DNA of 51,431 nt. It comes from an uncultured Helicobacter sp. Lineage in GTDB: Bacteria > Campylobacterota > Campylobacteria > Campylobacterales > Helicobacteraceae. Shown in pieces: positions 16,103-25,212 of the stretch. Every line of letters begins with the position of its first letter. Within the stretch, counting starts at the first letter, position 1. The notes under the pieces are model-generated. The model saw only the letters and a program-made list of their open reading frames with translations, was not told the DNA's origin and searched no databases. The position numbers and the translations under genes were made by a program. The stretch spans positions 1-51,431 of the forward strand of contig CALUTE010000015.1 in NCBI GenBank assembly GCA_944323645.1, written 5' to 3'.

Positions 16103-16187
16103 GCCGTTAGGAGTTAAATAACAAAAAGGAGAGCAACGCATAATAAAACTTAAATAAAGTAGGATGATTTCAATCCAAAAATGCGTT

Positions 16188-16211
16188 TAGCCGAGCCTAA
16201 AGACTCGGCTA
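16188..16211. ncRNA. Second GC-rich hairpin in the pgk-hsrA gap
   Basis: Arms TAGCCGAG (16188-16195) and CTCGGCTA (16204-16211) flank an 8-base loop. The stem is much richer in G+C than the surrounding DNA. A-rich sequence rather than T-rich sequence follows on the plus strand. It could be part of a structured RNA or a protein-binding dyad. Confidence 0.3.
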
Positions 16212-16573
16212 CCGAAATTATGGGATAAAAAAGTAAATAAAATCATTTATTTGTGTCGCAATCTGTATTTTTGTTCGAAATTATAGTGTAAGCAATTTTT
16301 GCAATTTTGTGTGATCAAAAAAGCCTAATTTTTTAATTGCTTGGGTTTTTTAGGATTTTAAATTAAAGTCATTTAATTTGGTAGATAAATTTCTAAAAAC
16401 ACATATGCAGATTGAAATTATAATACCATAGATTAATGTTTAATTCTTTAAGTACAATAAAAATTTCATAAAAAATGGCTGAAAACCATTGAACTTTTGT
16501 GCTATAATGCCGCCTAAAATAATCTTGATTATTCAAGAATTATGGAGAATCCACAATATAGCAAGGAAGGATA

Positions 16574-17254
16574 ATGCGTATTTTAGTCGTTGAGGATGAT
16601 GTAAATTTAAGTCGTAAATTAGGCGAAGAGCTTAATGCCAATAACTATCAAACAGACGTTGCAGAAAGCCTAAAAGATGGATCGTATTATGTTAGTATTC
16701 GCAATTATGATTTGGTACTTGTGAGTCTCAAGTTGCCCGATGGTAATGGCACAGATTTAATCTCGGAAATCAAGACAAAATCACCACGTGTACCTGTGAT
16801 TGTTTTTGCAAGTAAGCCTAAGGCAGAGCAGGAAGTTGCAGCATTTAAGAGTGGTGCAGATGATTTTCTTGCAAAACCATTTGAGTTCCCTGTATTGCTT
16901 GCTAGGGTTGAGGCAAGATTGCGCTTTTGGGGATCAAGTACAATTGAGATTGATGATTTAGTGATTAATCCTGATGAAGAGAAGATCACTTATAAGGGCA
17001 AAGAGATTGAAGTTAAGGGCAAACCTTTCGAAGTTTTAACACATCTTGCACGACACCGCGATCAGATTGTTTCTAAAGAGCAACTCCTTGATGCGATTTG
17101 GGAAGAACCAGAGTTAGTAACGCCAAATGTAATTGAAGTCGCAATCAATCAAATTCGTCAGAAAATGGACAAACCGCTTAATATTGCTACAATTGAAACG
17201 GTGCGCAGGAGAGGATATAGATTCTGCTATCCTAAAAAGCCTTCAGAAGATTAG
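16574..17254 (+). CDS. hsrA: Orphan OmpR-type response regulator HsrA (HP1043/CosR family)
   Basis: Essential homeostatic/oxidative-stress regulator of epsilonproteobacteria that works without a partner kinase. It has an N-terminal receiver domain (1-118) and a winged-helix DNA-binding domain (about 125-220) with strong family sequence (KGKPFEVLTHLARH, VIEVAINQIRQKMDKP, RRRGYRFCYPK). The usual phosphoacceptor Asp is Ser51 (LVLVSLKLPDGNG), although the acidic pair Asp8/Asp9 remains, in line with phosphorylation-independent action in H. pylori. The ATG follows AAGGAAGG; a TATAAT lies about 66 bases upstream. No histidine kinase gene is adjacent. Confidence 0.93.
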   Translation: MRILVVEDDVNLSRKLGEELNANNYQTDVAESLKDGSYYVSIRNYDLVLVSLKLPDGNGTDLISEIKTKSPRVPVIVFASKPKAEQEVAAFKSGADDFLAKPFEFPVLLARVEARLRFWGSSTIEIDDLVINPDEEKITYKGKEIEVKGKPFEVLTHLARHRDQIVSKEQLLDAIWEEPELVTPNVIEVAINQIRQKMDKPLNIATIETVRRRGYRFCYPKKPSED

Positions 17255-17714
17255 CTACAGTTTTAAGGCTGAATTTATAAGCAGTATCAAGAATTGTTTT
17301 AGATTTTGTTCTTGTTGGTTGCGTGGTGTGTGTATAAAGTTTGGATATTTGAAGTTTTTCACACGCAATTTTGAACTGGAATCCTATTCTAAAAAAGAGA
17401 GCGACAAAAGTAGTACTCAACCGCAATTGGATAGAATATGGTATTTAAATACAGTTTGTTTTATTTTTTGTAAATAAAATCATCAAAAATGCAATACCAG
17501 CAATTTGTATAATTAGGAGGCTTCGATTTGCATTTACCGATCTTCTAGCATTATGAAGACATAATTATTCTCTATAGAAGTAATACAAATATATCCTTAA
17601 AGATATTTTGGTTTTATTTCAAAATTGCATCAATACTTCAGGAAAATAACAGCAAAAAAATGTAATGTTTAGGATTACAGACAGAGTATGTCGTAGCTTT
17701 TTAAGGTGTTAGTT
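17255..17714. other. Non-coding gap between hsrA and the ilv promoter
   Basis: About 460 bases in which I see no gene, tRNA or repeat. The sequence is AT-rich, with short interrupted frames and no ribosome site followed by a sustained ORF. The frame that overlaps the end of hsrA and continues to 17477 is a chance opening: it starts inside hsrA in another frame and shows no family features. Confidence 0.4.
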
Positions 17715-17774
17715 TATAATTGCAGGATATTTAATGATGTTGCTGGAGAGATTCTATCTTAAGCAATAGAATCT
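17715..17774 (+). promoter_or_regulatory. Promoter -10 and leader hairpin upstream of ilvI
   Basis: A TATAAT (17715-17720) is followed by a leader of about 105 bases before ilvI. The leader contains a perfect 9-base stem, AGATTCTAT (17749-17757) and ATAGAATCT (17766-17774), around CTTAAGCA. The stem is another inverted pair of the AGATTCT repeat. It might act in attenuation, but I find no leader peptide rich in branched-chain codons, so a regulatory role is only possible. Confidence 0.4.
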
Positions 17775-17831
17775 GAAACTAAGCGGAAAACAAAAAACAG
17801 AGATGAATCAGCCCCTATTTAAGGAGAAGAG

Positions 17832-19514
17832 ATGAGTATGTTAAATGGCGCACAAATGCTGGTTGAAGCATTGCATTTAGAAGGTGTTGAGGTTATTTTT
17901 GGGTATCCGGGTGGAGCGGTACTTAATATTTATGATGAAATCTACAAGCAAACATATTTTAAGCATATTCTTACGCGTCATGAGCAAGCGGCGGTACATG
18001 CGGCTGATGGCTACGCTAGGGCAAGTGATAAAGTAGGTGTAGCACTTATCACATCAGGACCGGGCTTTACTAATGCTGTAACAGGAATTGCAACAGCGTA
18101 TATGGATTCTATTCCGCTTGTTATTATTAGTGGGCAAGTACCAACCGTACAAATTGGGACTGATGCGTTTCAAGAAATCGATGCAGTAGGGATTTCTCGC
18201 CCTTGTACAAAGCATAACTATTTGGTCAAAGACATAAGAGATCTCCCAAGGGTTATTAAAGAGGCTTTTTATATTGCTAAAAGCGGACGTTATGGACCCG
18301 TACTTATAGATATACCAAAAGATATTTCAGCAAGTGTAAGTGATTTCTCATACCCAGAGGAAGTGAGCCTGTGCACATACAAACCGACCATAAAACCTAA
18401 CCATCGTCAAGTAAAAAAACTCATAGAGGTTTTAAAAATATCTACAAAGCCCTTAGTATATATAGGTGGTGGTGCGGTTTCTAGTAATGCAAGCAAGCGT
18501 GTGCGCGATTTTGTTCATAGTGCAGGGCTGCCCTGTGTAGAAACACTTATGGCACGTGGCGTGCTTGAGGCAAACGACACACACAATCTTGGAATGGTTG
18601 GAATGCATGGAACTTACGCGGCAAATATGGCGATGTGTGAATGTGATTTATTGATTTGCTTTGGCGCACGTTTTGATGACCGCGTTACAGGAAAAGTAAG
18701 TGAATTTGCCAAAAATGCCAAAATAGCTCATATTGATATTGATCCAAGCTCAATAGGCAAGATTATCACTGTGGATTATCCTATTGTTGGTGATATGTAC
18801 GCGGTTTGTGGTGAGCTACTAAATATGGCTTCAGAGTTAGATTCTGCACACTATGCTAAGTGGCGCGATCATCTTGCGCACTATGCCAACACACATCCTT
18901 TAAACTATCAAGATTCTAGTGAGAGTATTAAGCCACAATGGGTTGTTGAGCAGATTGGGAAGTATTTGCAGAATCAAGCAATCATTTCAACAGATGTAGG
19001 ACAGCATCAAATGTGGGTGGCACAATTTTACCCTTTTAATGCACCACGTGAATTTCTCACAAGTGGTGGGCTTGGAACTATGGGGTTTGGATTCCCAGCA
19101 GCTATGGGAGCGTATTTTGCCACACCAAACAAACATATTATTAATATCACTGGCGATGGTAGCATTTTGATGAATATTCAAGAACTTATGACTTGTGTAG
19201 AATGTAACATTCCTGTTGTTAATGTGATTTTAAATAATAATTATTTGGGTATGGTGCGCCAATGGCAAACTTTCTTTTATGAAAATCGCTTTTCGCACGT
19301 GGATCTTACCTTGCAACCAAATTTTGTTGCACTTGCTGAAGCATTTGGCGGTATCGGATTCCGCGTAGAAAAAAAGGAAGAATTTGTTCCAGTACTACAA
19401 AAGGCTCTAGCATCAAAAAAGGTATGTCTTATTGATGTTGTTATTGATCGATTTGAGAGTGTTTTGCCTATGGTACCTACGGGTGCTGCACTTGATAAGA
19501 TGATTTTAAAATAG
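17832..19514 (+). CDS. ilvI: Acetolactate synthase, large catalytic subunit
   Basis: TPP- and FAD-dependent enzyme for the first common step of valine, leucine and isoleucine synthesis: pyruvate to acetolactate, or with 2-ketobutyrate to acetohydroxybutyrate. At 560 residues it is full length. The catalytic Glu lies in TRHEQAAVHAADGYA, the FAD-binding middle domain contains GARFDDRVTGK, and the TPP/Mg motif is GDGSILMN...NNNYLGM. The start follows AAGGAGAAGAG. The small subunit follows after 18 bases. H. pylori cannot make branched-chain amino acids, so this operon marks a different species. The symbol ilvB would be equally acceptable. Confidence 0.95.
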   Translation: MSMLNGAQMLVEALHLEGVEVIFGYPGGAVLNIYDEIYKQTYFKHILTRHEQAAVHAADGYARASDKVGVALITSGPGFTNAVTGIATAYMDSIPLVIISGQVPTVQIGTDAFQEIDAVGISRPCTKHNYLVKDIRDLPRVIKEAFYIAKSGRYGPVLIDIPKDISASVSDFSYPEEVSLCTYKPTIKPNHRQVKKLIEVLKISTKPLVYIGGGAVSSNASKRVRDFVHSAGLPCVETLMARGVLEANDTHNLGMVGMHGTYAANMAMCECDLLICFGARFDDRVTGKVSEFAKNAKIAHIDIDPSSIGKIITVDYPIVGDMYAVCGELLNMASELDSAHYAKWRDHLAHYANTHPLNYQDSSESIKPQWVVEQIGKYLQNQAIISTDVGQHQMWVAQFYPFNAPREFLTSGGLGTMGFGFPAAMGAYFATPNKHIINITGDGSILMNIQELMTCVECNIPVVNVILNNNYLGMVRQWQTFFYENRFSHVDLTLQPNFVALAEAFGGIGFRVEKKEEFVPVLQKALASKKVCLIDVVIDRFESVLPMVPTGAALDKMILK

Positions 19515-19532
19515 TTTAGTAAGGATACGAAT

Positions 19533-20000
19533 ATGGCACGAAAAATCATCAGTGTAACTGTAATCAACGAGCATAGCGTATTGGCTCGTATTTCTGGGCT
19601 TTTTGCTGGTAGGGGGTATAATATCGAATCTCTAACTGTTGCTCCAATTCCAGATTCTGACCTCTCGCGCATTACGATTGCTACAGAAGGAGAGGCTCGA
19701 GTATTGGAGCAGATTATTAAACAGCTTCATAAGCTTATCCCTGTGCTTAAAGTCAGTGATGATAGTGATTTGTTAGAAAAAGAAAGCGTGCTTATTAAAA
19801 TACGCATAGAAGAGGATTTGGCAAGTATTGAATCGCTAGCACGCGCTTATAATGGCAAAATCGCAAATGCGAATGAAAAGTATATTATTATCGTAGCAAC
19901 CGAAAAGCCACATCGCATTACAAGCCTCATTAAAGCGATGGCGCGGTTTAAACCAAAAGAGATCGTACGTAGTGGTATTGTGGCAATGGAGCGCTATTAG
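19533..20000 (+). CDS. ilvH: Acetolactate synthase, regulatory small subunit
   Basis: A 155-residue ACT-domain protein that activates the large subunit and confers feedback inhibition by valine. The N-terminal ACT domain has the classic NEHSVLARISGLFAGRGYNIESLTVAPI, and the C-terminal domain ends PKEIVRSGIVAMERY. The length is typical. It is co-transcribed with ilvI, and the ribosome site is AAGGATACG. Confidence 0.95.
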   Translation: MARKIISVTVINEHSVLARISGLFAGRGYNIESLTVAPIPDSDLSRITIATEGEARVLEQIIKQLHKLIPVLKVSDDSDLLEKESVLIKIRIEEDLASIESLARAYNGKIANANEKYIIIVATEKPHRITSLIKAMARFKPKEIVRSGIVAMERY

Positions 20001-20044
20001 ATTTTTGTGCAGAATCTAGCAAATTGTTTTGGGGCATTTAGGCG

Positions 20045-20869
20045 ATGAAGCGGGAGTTTTTTGCTACTTTAGAGGAGGTGCTGTTTTGTGATGATTACAC
20101 GCAGAAGTTTGCCAAATTTAGCGACCTTTATGAGGATTTTTGCTCAGATAATGTAGTGTTTTGTCATCATCATAATGTGGCATCATTGTGCTCACTCTTT
20201 CTCCCTGCACCGGTTTTACACCCTACTAGAATCTTGCGCAACAAGGGCACAAATTCATTAAGCTCTATGGCGCGTATCTTACATTCTGTAGCACATATCG
20301 AGTATTGTGCCATCACTCTAGCACTAGATTCTGCCTATCGTTTTAGGAATCTTCCACATTCATACTATTATGACTGGCTTGTTGTTGCGCGTGAAGAATT
20401 TGAGCATTTCACCTCTCTCAACGCTTTGCTTAATGAGATAGGATTTTCTTATGGGAATTTTCCAGTGCATACAGGATTATATGAAGCTATGATACACACT
20501 TGCGAGAATCTAGAATATCGTATGGGGGTTGTTCATAGGGGGCTTGAGGCGAAGGGTCTTGATGCAAACCCTTTTGTGCTTGCAAAGTTTGCAAGCTGTT
20601 CGCACCCAATTTGTGGTAAAGTCAAAGAAGTTTTTGGCACAATCTTGCGTGATGAGATAGGGCATGTAAGTAGGGGTGATAAGTGGTGGAAATTTGCTGT
20701 ATCTAAGCGCACGAAACAAAGTGGCGATTTTTTGGAGTTGTGCGCGCAATTTAGGGAGTTTAATCTAGCTGGCAAGACACTTAATGTCCAGGCAAGGCTA
20801 CAGTGTGGATTTAGTATAGAAGAACTGCAAGCTTTAGGGAGTTTTTATGAGAAAAGAACTTCTTTTTAG
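20045..20869 (+). CDS. DUF455 ferritin-like protein
   Basis: A 274-residue member of the DUF455 family, which has a ferritin-like four-helix di-metal fold; no function is firmly known. Likely metal ligands are visible in HSVAHIEYCAI (residues 80-90), REEFEHF (about 118-124) and RDEIGHVSRG (about 206-215), the spacing expected of a di-iron helix bundle. A tRNA-modification or oxygenase-like activity is conceivable by fold only. It lies 44 bases after ilvH and overlaps the next gene by 23 bases, indicating coupled translation with the EamA transporter. Confidence 0.85.
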   Translation: MKREFFATLEEVLFCDDYTQKFAKFSDLYEDFCSDNVVFCHHHNVASLCSLFLPAPVLHPTRILRNKGTNSLSSMARILHSVAHIEYCAITLALDSAYRFRNLPHSYYYDWLVVAREEFEHFTSLNALLNEIGFSYGNFPVHTGLYEAMIHTCENLEYRMGVVHRGLEAKGLDANPFVLAKFASCSHPICGKVKEVFGTILRDEIGHVSRGDKWWKFAVSKRTKQSGDFLELCAQFREFNLAGKTLNVQARLQCGFSIEELQALGSFYEKRTSF

Positions 20870-21710
20870 CTTTATTTTGTTGTTTGCTATGGCTTCTTGG
20901 GGACTTTCTTGGCCACTTTCAAAGGTTATGACACAGTATTTATCGCCGCTTGAACTAGTGTGTATTCGTTTTGTGATCGCAGCTATAAGTTTTGTGCCTG
21001 TTATTTATATGTTAAAGCTTTCATTTTTTGTACCGAAAACTGCTATAAAGGGCGTGCTGCTCACCTCTTTTTTTAATATTGCCTATTCCGGAATGTTCTT
21101 TTTTGGTCTAAGTCTTGGGGGTGCCGGCAATGCTGGCGTGATCACAACAACATTGGCACCTATTTTCTCTTCATTGATTGGGGCATTTATCTATCATACA
21201 CGCTTGCGCAAAAGTGAAAAGATTGGTCTTGTACTTGGCGTATTGGCAGGTGGGATTTTGATTGGTTTTGATGGACTTATGAATCTTTATAGTCTTGTGT
21301 TTTTGAGTACAGCATTCTTGTGGTGTTGTGTAACACTAAGTAGTAGGCTTGCCACATCAAATATGCAGGCAATAGTTTTAAATTTTTATGCTTCTTTACT
21401 TAGTGGAATTATTTTTTTTCCTTTTTTATTCTTTGGTGATATGTCGCATTGGAGCAAGCTTGATGGGCAGTTTTGGATATGTATGCTTTGTGTGTCAATC
21501 CTTGCAACAACTTTTGGTACGAGTATGTTTTATCAGGGTGTGGCAGTGCTTGGTTTTAGTCGTGGCGGTAGTTTTACATTACTTACACCCTTGTTTGCTT
21601 TGGTATTTTCTTGGATATTGTTGGGCGAGACTCCAAGCATACGAACTGTTTTTGGTGGTAGCGTAGCAATTTTGGCGATTTATTTGATTAATTTTTATCG
21701 GAGAAAGTAA
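20847..21710 (+). CDS. EamA-family (DMT) transporter
   Basis: A 287-residue inner-membrane protein with about ten membrane segments in two EamA repeats. Family features include the opening FAMASWGLSWPLSKVM, GGAGNAGVITTTLAPIFSSLIG at the end of the first repeat, and GGSFTLLTPLFALVFSWILLGE near the end of the second. Members export or import amino acids and other metabolites; the substrate here is unknown. The start at 20847 lies inside the DUF455 gene and has AGGGAG six bases upstream. The 178-base gap after it carries only AT-rich sequence before the nuo operon. Confidence 0.9.
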   Translation: MRKELLFSFILLFAMASWGLSWPLSKVMTQYLSPLELVCIRFVIAAISFVPVIYMLKLSFFVPKTAIKGVLLTSFFNIAYSGMFFFGLSLGGAGNAGVITTTLAPIFSSLIGAFIYHTRLRKSEKIGLVLGVLAGGILIGFDGLMNLYSLVFLSTAFLWCCVTLSSRLATSNMQAIVLNFYASLLSGIIFFPFLFFGDMSHWSKLDGQFWICMLCVSILATTFGTSMFYQGVAVLGFSRGGSFTLLTPLFALVFSWILLGETPSIRTVFGGSVAILAIYLINFYRRK

Positions 21711-21888
21711 CTAAATAATACGATTGCACGTTGTAATGTAGTAGCATTTGGTTTAAAAAGTATAAAGCTAGCTAAAAGTTAAGAATTTATTAAACTTTTT
21801 AGTTTTACAATCATATTGCAAAGCAGAGTGAGCTGGGTAGATTCTAGTTTATAGACCAATGCGACAATTGTAGCAACAAAGGAAAAAT

Positions 21889-22326
21889 ATGACCCCTAGA
21901 GAATCTGTAGAGTCCTTATTGATGACTATTCCAAATACTGATCATAATTATTTTGGCGTATTTGTGTTATTTGTGTTTAGCTTTATTGCATTTAACTATA
22001 CGCTTAGAATCCAGCGTTTTATTAGCCATAAAATCGCACTAAAAAAGCGTGATAGACTTAAGGCAGCACCCTATGAATGTGGTCCTACACCTATTAAGCA
22101 ACCAACGAGAATTTCACATCATTTTTTTATTATTGCAATTTTATTTGTCCTATTTGATATCGAAGTTGTGTTTATGATTCCTTGGGCAATTGTATATAAA
22201 CATTTTATACAAAGTGGGGCAGGATTGTTTGTGCTGATTGAAATGTTAAGCTTTGTTTTATTGCTTGTTATTGGACTTATTTATGCGTGGAAGAAGGGAG
22301 CACTACAATGGCAGAATACGAAGTAA
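21889..22326 (+). CDS. nuoA: Complex I subunit NuoA
   Basis: Three-helix membrane subunit at the junction between the peripheral and membrane arms of proton-pumping complex I. At 145 residues it has the family motif YECGPTP followed by [27 protein letters not shown], the conserved acidic second helix. It is the first gene of the 14-gene operon; its ribosome site is AAAGGAAAA. Its last 19 bases overlap nuoB. Confidence 0.95.
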   Translation: MTPRESVESLLMTIPNTDHNYFGVFVLFVFSFIAFNYTLRIQRFISHKIALKKRDRLKAAPYECGPTPIKQPTRISHHFFIIAILFVLFDIEVVFMIPWAIVYKHFIQSGAGLFVLIEMLSFVLLLVIGLIYAWKKGALQWQNTK

Positions 22327-22814
22327 ATGGACTAAAGAGTATTGGTGTACCAATTGCATTAAGCACCATAGATAAGCTCATCAACTGGGGGCGGAGCAAT
22401 TCTTTGTGGCCTTTGACCTATGGGCTTGCTTGCTGTGCCATAGAAATGATGGCAACAGGCGGAAGTCGGTTTGATTTTGATCGATTTGGGACAATTTTTC
22501 GCGCTTCTCCTCGCCAGAGTGATGTAATGATTATTGCAGGCACACTAACCAAGAAGCACGCAGAATTCACGCGACGTCTCTATGAACAAATGCCAGAGCC
22601 AAAATGGGTAATTTCTATGGGAAGCTGCGCTAATACTGGGGGTATGTTTAATACATATGCAACTGTTCAGGGCGTTGATAGGATCATACCGGTAGATATC
22701 TATTTGCCTGGTTGTGCGCCTCGCCCAGAAACACTGCAGTATGCCTTACTTGTTTTGCAACGCAAGATTCGCTCCAATAAAGCACTTCCACCAAAAGCTA
22801 AACGTATTATCTAA
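22308..22814 (+). CDS. nuoB: Complex I subunit NuoB (cluster N2)
   Basis: Holds the terminal 4Fe-4S cluster N2 that passes electrons to quinone. Ligands are the tandem Cys42/Cys43 (LACCAIEMM), Cys107 (GSCANTGG) and Cys136 (PGCAPRPE). The start is the ATG at 22308, seven bases after AAGGGAG; an earlier GTG at 22287 would add seven atypical residues. The product is 168 residues, normal for the family. Confidence 0.96.
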   Translation: MAEYEVNGLKSIGVPIALSTIDKLINWGRSNSLWPLTYGLACCAIEMMATGGSRFDFDRFGTIFRASPRQSDVMIIAGTLTKKHAEFTRRLYEQMPEPKWVISMGSCANTGGMFNTYATVQGVDRIIPVDIYLPGCAPRPETLQYALLVLQRKIRSNKALPPKAKRII

Positions 22815-22838
22815 CACACAAGGAGAAGGAGAAAGGCA

Positions 22839-23663
22839 ATGCAGAATCTAAACAATTTACAAGCACTAAAAGTTCCCCCTCACATATCTAGCAAAACGCC
22901 ACATAAAGATATACAGAAAAAAAGTGCGCATACTCCTAGGTTCTACCAGCCAATTACTACACATAAGCAAAATATACAAGGAAGTTCTTGGGAGGTCATC
23001 TATAACCACATTGCCTATTATTTCAGGGTTGAACACGCGTATGTGGAGCTTGGGATAGGTGTGTTTTGGATACATAAAGACGATATACTTGGGGTAATGA
23101 AGTGCCTTCATTCGCTTGGCTATGAAGTTTTAAGTGATATGAGTGCCATAGATAAGCTTGCGAATAATGGATATTTTGAGATGTTTTATCAGCTACAATC
23201 CCTGCATAGTGGATTTGCAGACAAGAGACGTTTGCGCATCAAATGTGTTTTGAGAGAAAACGAACAAATTGCTTCTATTTCTTCGGTCTTTTCCTTAGCA
23301 TTATGGAGTGAGCGAGAAGCATACGATATGCTTGGTATAATATTTGCAAACCACCCAAATCTTACGCGTTTATTAATGCCACGTGATTGGGTTGGACATC
23401 CTTTGCGCCGATCTTATCCTTTGCAAGGTGATGAGCATGCTTCGTGGTATGAGATTGATAAGATTTTTGGTAAAGAATATCGCGAAGTAGTAGGACCAGA
23501 GCAAAGAGATAGTGCTAGGGTTGATGAAAACGATAGGGGAAGTTTTGCGTGTATTGATGAACTTGGCAAGGAAAGCGAGGGGCTTTATATGCAGGCTTCT
23601 AAAGCGATTTTTGTAAAAAATCTTTCTCAAGCTAAAAAGAAAATACTACAAAGAAGGAAATAA
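22839..23663 (+). CDS. nuoC: Complex I subunit NuoC
   Basis: Peripheral-arm subunit (30-kDa family) packing beside NuoD. The conserved core runs from about residue 50 to 200 and includes [44 protein letters not shown]. It is 274 residues, with a basic, poorly conserved N-terminal extension of about 45 residues and a C-terminal tail of about 70 residues beyond the core. It is a separate protein from NuoD, unlike the fused E. coli version. Its stop overlaps the nuoD start by one base. Confidence 0.94.
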   Translation: MQNLNNLQALKVPPHISSKTPHKDIQKKSAHTPRFYQPITTHKQNIQGSSWEVIYNHIAYYFRVEHAYVELGIGVFWIHKDDILGVMKCLHSLGYEVLSDMSAIDKLANNGYFEMFYQLQSLHSGFADKRRLRIKCVLRENEQIASISSVFSLALWSEREAYDMLGIIFANHPNLTRLLMPRDWVGHPLRRSYPLQGDEHASWYEIDKIFGKEYREVVGPEQRDSARVDENDRGSFACIDELGKESEGLYMQASKAIFVKNLSQAKKKILQRRK

Positions 23664-24892
23664 TGGGACAAACATACACTCGTCTAAAACCGCAATTTGA
23701 AAATATCAGCTTTGAACGCAAAGAAAATACAATGGTGCTAAACTTTGGTCCCCAGCACCCTTCGACTCACGGGCAGCTTCGGCTTGTGCTTGAGCTTGAT
23801 GGTGAGCGAGTCAAGAAAGCAACTCCAGAAATAGGGTACTTACATAGAGGGGTAGAAAAGTTAGCTGAGAATATGACATACAATGAATTTATGCCAACAA
23901 CTGACAGGCTAGATTATATTTCGGCTGTAGGTAATAACTATGCCTTTGCGTTGGCTGTAGAGCGCCTACTTGATATAGAAGTACCGCGCAAAGCACAAGT
24001 GATTCGCACAACTCTTTTAGAGCTTAATCGCATTATTTCGCATATTTTTTTCATTGCTGTGCATGCAATGGATGTTGGGGCACTTTCTATGTTTTTGTAT
24101 GCGTTTAAGACACGAGAATACGGGCTTGATCTTATGGAAGATTATTGTGGCGCACGCCTTACACACAATGCAATTCGTATTGGTGGTGTGCCCTTGGATT
24201 TTCCTAGTGGTTGGATTGAGAATCTTGAACAGTTTTTGGTAGAAGTAGAGCGCAGTGTGGCATTGTTTGAGGGGTTGCTTGATGAAAATAGAATTTGGAA
24301 AATGCGCCTTGAAGGGGTTGGTACTGTTACACAGGAGCGCGCCAAGTCTTGGGGATTGAGTGGGATAATGTTGCGCGCTACGGGTATTGCCTATGATATT
24401 CGCAAAGAAGAGCCTTATGAGCTTTATGGTGAGCTTGATTTTGATGTGCCTATTGGGCACAATGGTGATAGCTATGAACGTTATCGGCTCTATATGCTAG
24501 AGATTGCAGAATCTATAAAGATACTCAAACAACTAATTTGTTTATATGCACAAAGTAGTGGCGAAATTATGGCACGTGCACCTGAATACATTTCTGCCCC
24601 AAAAGAAGAAATTATGACCCAAAACTATTCCCTTATGCAGCATTTTGTGCTTGTTACACAAGGTATGCGCCCACCAAAGGGAGAGGTGTATGCACCTACA
24701 GAATCTCCGCGTGGCGAGCTTGGTTTTTTTATCCATTCTCTTGGTGAGCCCTATCCCCAGCGCGTTAAAATTAAAACACCAAGCTTTGCCCATACAGCGA
24801 TTTTACAAGAGATGTTAGAAGGTGTGTATATTGCTGATATTGTTACGATTGTTGGTTCTTGTAATGCGATTTTTGGAGAGGTGGATCGGTGA
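23663..24892 (+). CDS. nuoD: Complex I subunit NuoD
   Basis: The 49-kDa subunit that forms the quinone-binding pocket with NuoB. The 409-residue length is normal. Landmarks are [22 protein letters not shown] near the N-terminus (quinone-site His in the HPSTHG loop), [14 protein letters not shown], and the C-terminal [14 protein letters not shown]. The start ATG overlaps the nuoC stop (TAATG). Confidence 0.96.
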   Translation: MGQTYTRLKPQFENISFERKENTMVLNFGPQHPSTHGQLRLVLELDGERVKKATPEIGYLHRGVEKLAENMTYNEFMPTTDRLDYISAVGNNYAFALAVERLLDIEVPRKAQVIRTTLLELNRIISHIFFIAVHAMDVGALSMFLYAFKTREYGLDLMEDYCGARLTHNAIRIGGVPLDFPSGWIENLEQFLVEVERSVALFEGLLDENRIWKMRLEGVGTVTQERAKSWGLSGIMLRATGIAYDIRKEEPYELYGELDFDVPIGHNGDSYERYRLYMLEIAESIKILKQLICLYAQSSGEIMARAPEYISAPKEEIMTQNYSLMQHFVLVTQGMRPPKGEVYAPTESPRGELGFFIHSLGEPYPQRVKIKTPSFAHTAILQEMLEGVYIADIVTIVGSCNAIFGEVDR

Positions 24893-24942
24893 ATGGGGTT
24901 TGCCTTGCAAGAGTTTGGTATAGATTTTGGATAGAAGGATAG

Positions 24943-25212
24943 ATGATGAAGCGTTTTGATTTGCGCCATTTAGGAGAGGGATTTTATAAGCGTATGGGAG
25001 AGATTATTGATACGCATTTGATAGAAGGGGAGGTTGGTATTTTTCTTTTTGAAATAGGAGATTTTGCCAATGTTGATAAAAGCGCTCAGTATGCTAACTC
25101 TAAGAACTGCGAAATAATGAATTCTGTACGATTTAATCATCGGGATTGGACACTTGTTGTGCGCAAAATCCCTAGAATAAGCAAAGAAAGCGAGGCAAAG
25201 GAGGCGCAATGA
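24943..25212 (+). CDS. NuoE-position protein, HP1264-like
   Basis: An 89-residue protein in the place of nuoE. It resembles H. pylori HP1264, a small protein specific to epsilonproteobacterial complex I. True NuoE has about 160 residues and four cysteines for a 2Fe-2S cluster; this product has only one cysteine and cannot bind that cluster. With the next gene it probably forms an alternative electron-entry module that does not take electrons from NADH. Two tandem ATGs occur at 24943 and 24946 after GAAGGATAG. The last four bases overlap the next gene. Confidence 0.85.
   Translation: MMKRFDLRHLGEGFYKRMGEIIDTHLIEGEVGIFLFEIGDFANVDKSAQYANSKNCEIMNSVRFNHRDWTLVVRKIPRISKESEAKEAQ

Larger units (their letters stand above)
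15883..16573. other. Non-coding region between divergent pgk and hsrA with two hairpins
   Basis: About 690 bases with no credible reading frame. Two perfect, GC-richer stems stand out in AT-rich DNA and are listed separately (16070-16102 and 16188-16211). Between them is a ribosome-site-like AAAAAGGAGAG with no following ORF. Toward hsrA there is a TATAAT at 16503-16508, a likely -10 for that gene, and a palindrome TTGATTATTCAA (about 16524-16535). The gap probably carries both promoters and perhaps a small RNA. Confidence 0.5.

Noticed and set aside
17133-17477. 114-residue ORF running past the end of hsrA
   Set aside because: It begins inside hsrA in another frame, with no ribosome site and no family features.
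24017-24460. 147-residue minus-strand ORF within nuoD
   Set aside because: Shadow of nuoD; its sequence reflects the complementary strand of conserved nuoD codons.
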